Source: Alphaproteobacteria bacterium (GTDB lineage Bacteria; Pseudomonadota; Alphaproteobacteria; GCA-2731375). From it: a stretch of 24,533 nt of DNA. The notes below the pieces were generated by a model. That model was not told the origin of the DNA, did not search any database, and was given only the letters and a program-made list of their open reading frames with translations. Below, one piece after another: positions 23,309 to 24,533 of the stretch (positions are counted from its first letter, which is position 1; each line of letters starts with the position of its first letter). The stretch is from contig JASLMY010000043.1 in assembly GCA_030746295.1 (NCBI GenBank), forward strand, positions 1 through 24,533, given 5' to 3'. A program made the translations under genes and the position numbers.

Positions 23309-23944
23309 ATGGCAACGGTCGATTGGCGCGTCGAGGGTCCGCATTTCATCAACTGCAACTGCGATTATGGCTGCCCCTGCCAGTTCATGGCGCTGCCGAC
23401 CGACGGCACCTGCAAGGCGGTCTGGGCGATCAGGATCGACAAGGGGCATTTCGGCGAGACCCGTCTCGACGGCCTGATCGCCGCCAATACCTACGACTGG
23501 CCAGGGCCCATTCACGAGGGCAACGGCACCATGCAAACCATCATCGACGCCCGCGCCGACGCCGACCAGCGCGCCGCGATCGCGGCCGTCATGCAGGGCG
23601 AGGGCTCGGAGCCCGGCAGCTCGATGCTGAAGATCTACCGCGACATGTGCCCGAACCAGCACGAGCCGGTCTTCGCCACGATCGAGCTGGAGATCGACAT
23701 GGGGCGCCGCAGCGCCCGCTTCGTCGTCCCGGACCTCGTCGAGACCTCGGTCGAGCCGTTGCGCAACCGGGTCTCGGGGGCCGAGCATCGGGCCCGGATC
23801 GACCTGCCGATGGGCAAGGAGTTCCTGATCGCCGAAGTCGCCAGCGGCAGCACCAAGGCGACCGGGGCGATCCCGTTGGAATTCGCCGACAGCCACGCCC
23901 ATTTCGCCGACAGCACGTTCACCACCGGCGGCCTCGCGACCTGA
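23309..23944 (+). CDS. DUF1326-family cysteine-rich protein
   Basis: A 211-residue soluble protein with the DUF1326 signature near its N-terminus: INCNCDYGCPCQF, giving C16, C18, C22 and C24, with further cysteines at C35 and C114 (RDMCPNQ). The cysteine cluster suggests metal binding or redox chemistry, but no function is established to my knowledge. There is no signal peptide, so it should be cytoplasmic. It starts three bases after the aminotransferase stop, making it the sixth gene of the run; AAGGAG is a good ribosome-binding site. Family members are often seen beside DUF2182 membrane proteins, and none is present here. The 3' end lies 17 bases from the convergent PhoU-domain gene, leaving little room for a terminator. 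Confidence 0.85.
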   Translation: MATVDWRVEGPHFINCNCDYGCPCQFMALPTDGTCKAVWAIRIDKGHFGETRLDGLIAANTYDWPGPIHEGNGTMQTIIDARADADQRAAIAAVMQGEGSEPGSSMLKIYRDMCPNQHEPVFATIELEIDMGRRSARFVVPDLVETSVEPLRNRVSGAEHRARIDLPMGKEFLIAEVASGSTKATGAIPLEFADSHAHFADSTFTTGGLAT

Positions 23945-23961
23945 AACCGGCAGAGACGTCC

Positions 23962-24533
23962 TCAGCCCTGCGCTTGGCCGGTGCTGCCCGGGGTCCGCGC
24001 CGGGCCGGGCATGGCAGAGGGCTGTCGGCGCAGGCGGCTTTCGCGCAACTCGCCCGCCACTTCCAAGATCGGATAGGCGACCGAGGTCAGGTGATTGTTG
24101 ATCCGCCGCAAGTCGCGGATGATGTCCTCGTGTAAAGACATGGTCTCGATGCTCTCGGGCCGGCCGGCGCTGACCCGCGCCAAATGGCGCTCGGCGGAGC
24201 GTTGCTCGGCCGAGCGCATCGCCACCTTGGCGGCCAGCAGGCGGCGCGCCATCTCGACGTCGCCCGCCATGAAGACGCTGAAGGCGAGGCGCATATTCTC
24301 CACTACTTGGCCGTGGAACTCGGTAATCTCTTCCAGCCCGGCCGCGGAGAAGTTGTACGCCTTGCGGATCTTCTTCTTCGCCAGGTCCATCAAGTTCTTG
24401 TCGATGATGTCGCCGATGTGCTCGAGGTTGGTGGTGAAGGTCAGGACCTCGACATAGCGCCGTCCCTCCGCCTCGTCCAAAGCCTCGTTGCTGACCCGCG
24501 TGAGATAGAGCTTGATCGCCTCGTGCAGCTCGT
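23962..24533 (-). CDS. C-terminal PhoU-like region of a Na+/Pi-cotransporter-type protein (partial)
   Basis: The gene runs in from beyond the window; only about the last 189 codons are visible. Reading on past the TTG at 24480 the frame stays open and gives ELHEAIKLYLTRVSNEA, so 24480 is not a true start. The sequence FTTNLEHIGDIIDKNLMDLA, followed by helices ending in LHEDIIRDLRRINNHLTSVA, is the PhoU-like tail found on NptA/YjbB-type Na+/phosphate cotransporters. The last residues are a low-complexity Pro/Gly tail. The membrane part should lie to the right of the window. The alternative is a stand-alone PhoU-domain protein. It is convergent with the DUF1326 gene. Confidence 0.8.
   Translation of the reverse strand, partial: ELHEAIKLYLTRVSNEALDEAEGRRYVEVLTFTTNLEHIGDIIDKNLMDLAKKKIRKAYNFSAAGLEEITEFHGQVVENMRLAFSVFMAGDVEMARRLLAAKVAMRSAEQRSAERHLARVSAGRPESIETMSLHEDIIRDLRRINNHLTSVAYPILEVAGELRESRLRRQPSAMPGPARTPGSTGQAQG

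Overview
The window is GC-rich, densely coded DNA from an environmental alphaproteobacterium. A Rhodospirillales-like or Rhodobacterales-like host is my guess. It rests on gene content: a receiver protein ending in an FGPDRRR tail, a fused gamma-alpha KorA beside an adrenodoxin-type ferredoxin reductase, a PhnS2-type aminoethylphosphonate importer, and a dimethylglycine-dehydrogenase-like flavoenzyme. I found no rRNA, tRNA, CRISPR array, prophage or intact insertion sequence. Long antisense open frames are common, as expected at this base composition, and I treat them as shadows.

Layout. (1) 74-3102, signalling and unknowns: a minus-strand receiver protein with Asn at the phosphorylation site; a 515-base gap with two strong hairpins; a winged-helix regulator; and a convergent possible acetyltransferase gene whose 3' end overlaps the regulator by 48 bases. 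(2) 3274-6202, plus strand: an EamA/DMT exporter and an exported Sel1-SH3b-FGE-fold protein. (3) 6266-14329, minus strand: korA-korB-ferredoxin:NADP reductase, then a two-gene molybdenum hydroxylase (FAD subunit, then a fused iron-sulfur/molybdopterin subunit). (4) 14597-15628, minus strand: an exported FG-GAP protein with its own likely terminator. (5) 15889-23944, plus strand: a six-gene run encoding a binding protein, ATPase and double permease of the putative 2-aminoethylphosphonate family, a DAO-GcvT flavoenzyme, a class IV aminotransferase and a cysteine-rich DUF1326 protein. (6) 23962 to the window edge, minus strand: the C-terminal PhoU-like part of a protein resembling Na+/Pi cotransporters.

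How the parts may work together. KorA/KorB would oxidatively decarboxylate a 2-oxoacid (probably 2-oxoglutarate) and reduce ferredoxin, and the neighbouring reductase would exchange those electrons with NADP(H). The molybdenum hydroxylase has its own flavin subunit. Its substrate cannot be read from sequence.

The best candidate for an undescribed system is region 5. It joins a phosphonate-type importer to an N-demethylase-like flavoenzyme with a folate-binding half and to a class IV, not class V, aminotransferase. PhnW, PhnX and PbfA are absent from the window. One reading is import of an N-methylated aminophosphonate, transfer of the methyl carbon to tetrahydrofolate, and transamination of the freed amine. 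This is a hypothesis from context. The same genes could instead serve an N-methylated compound without phosphorus.
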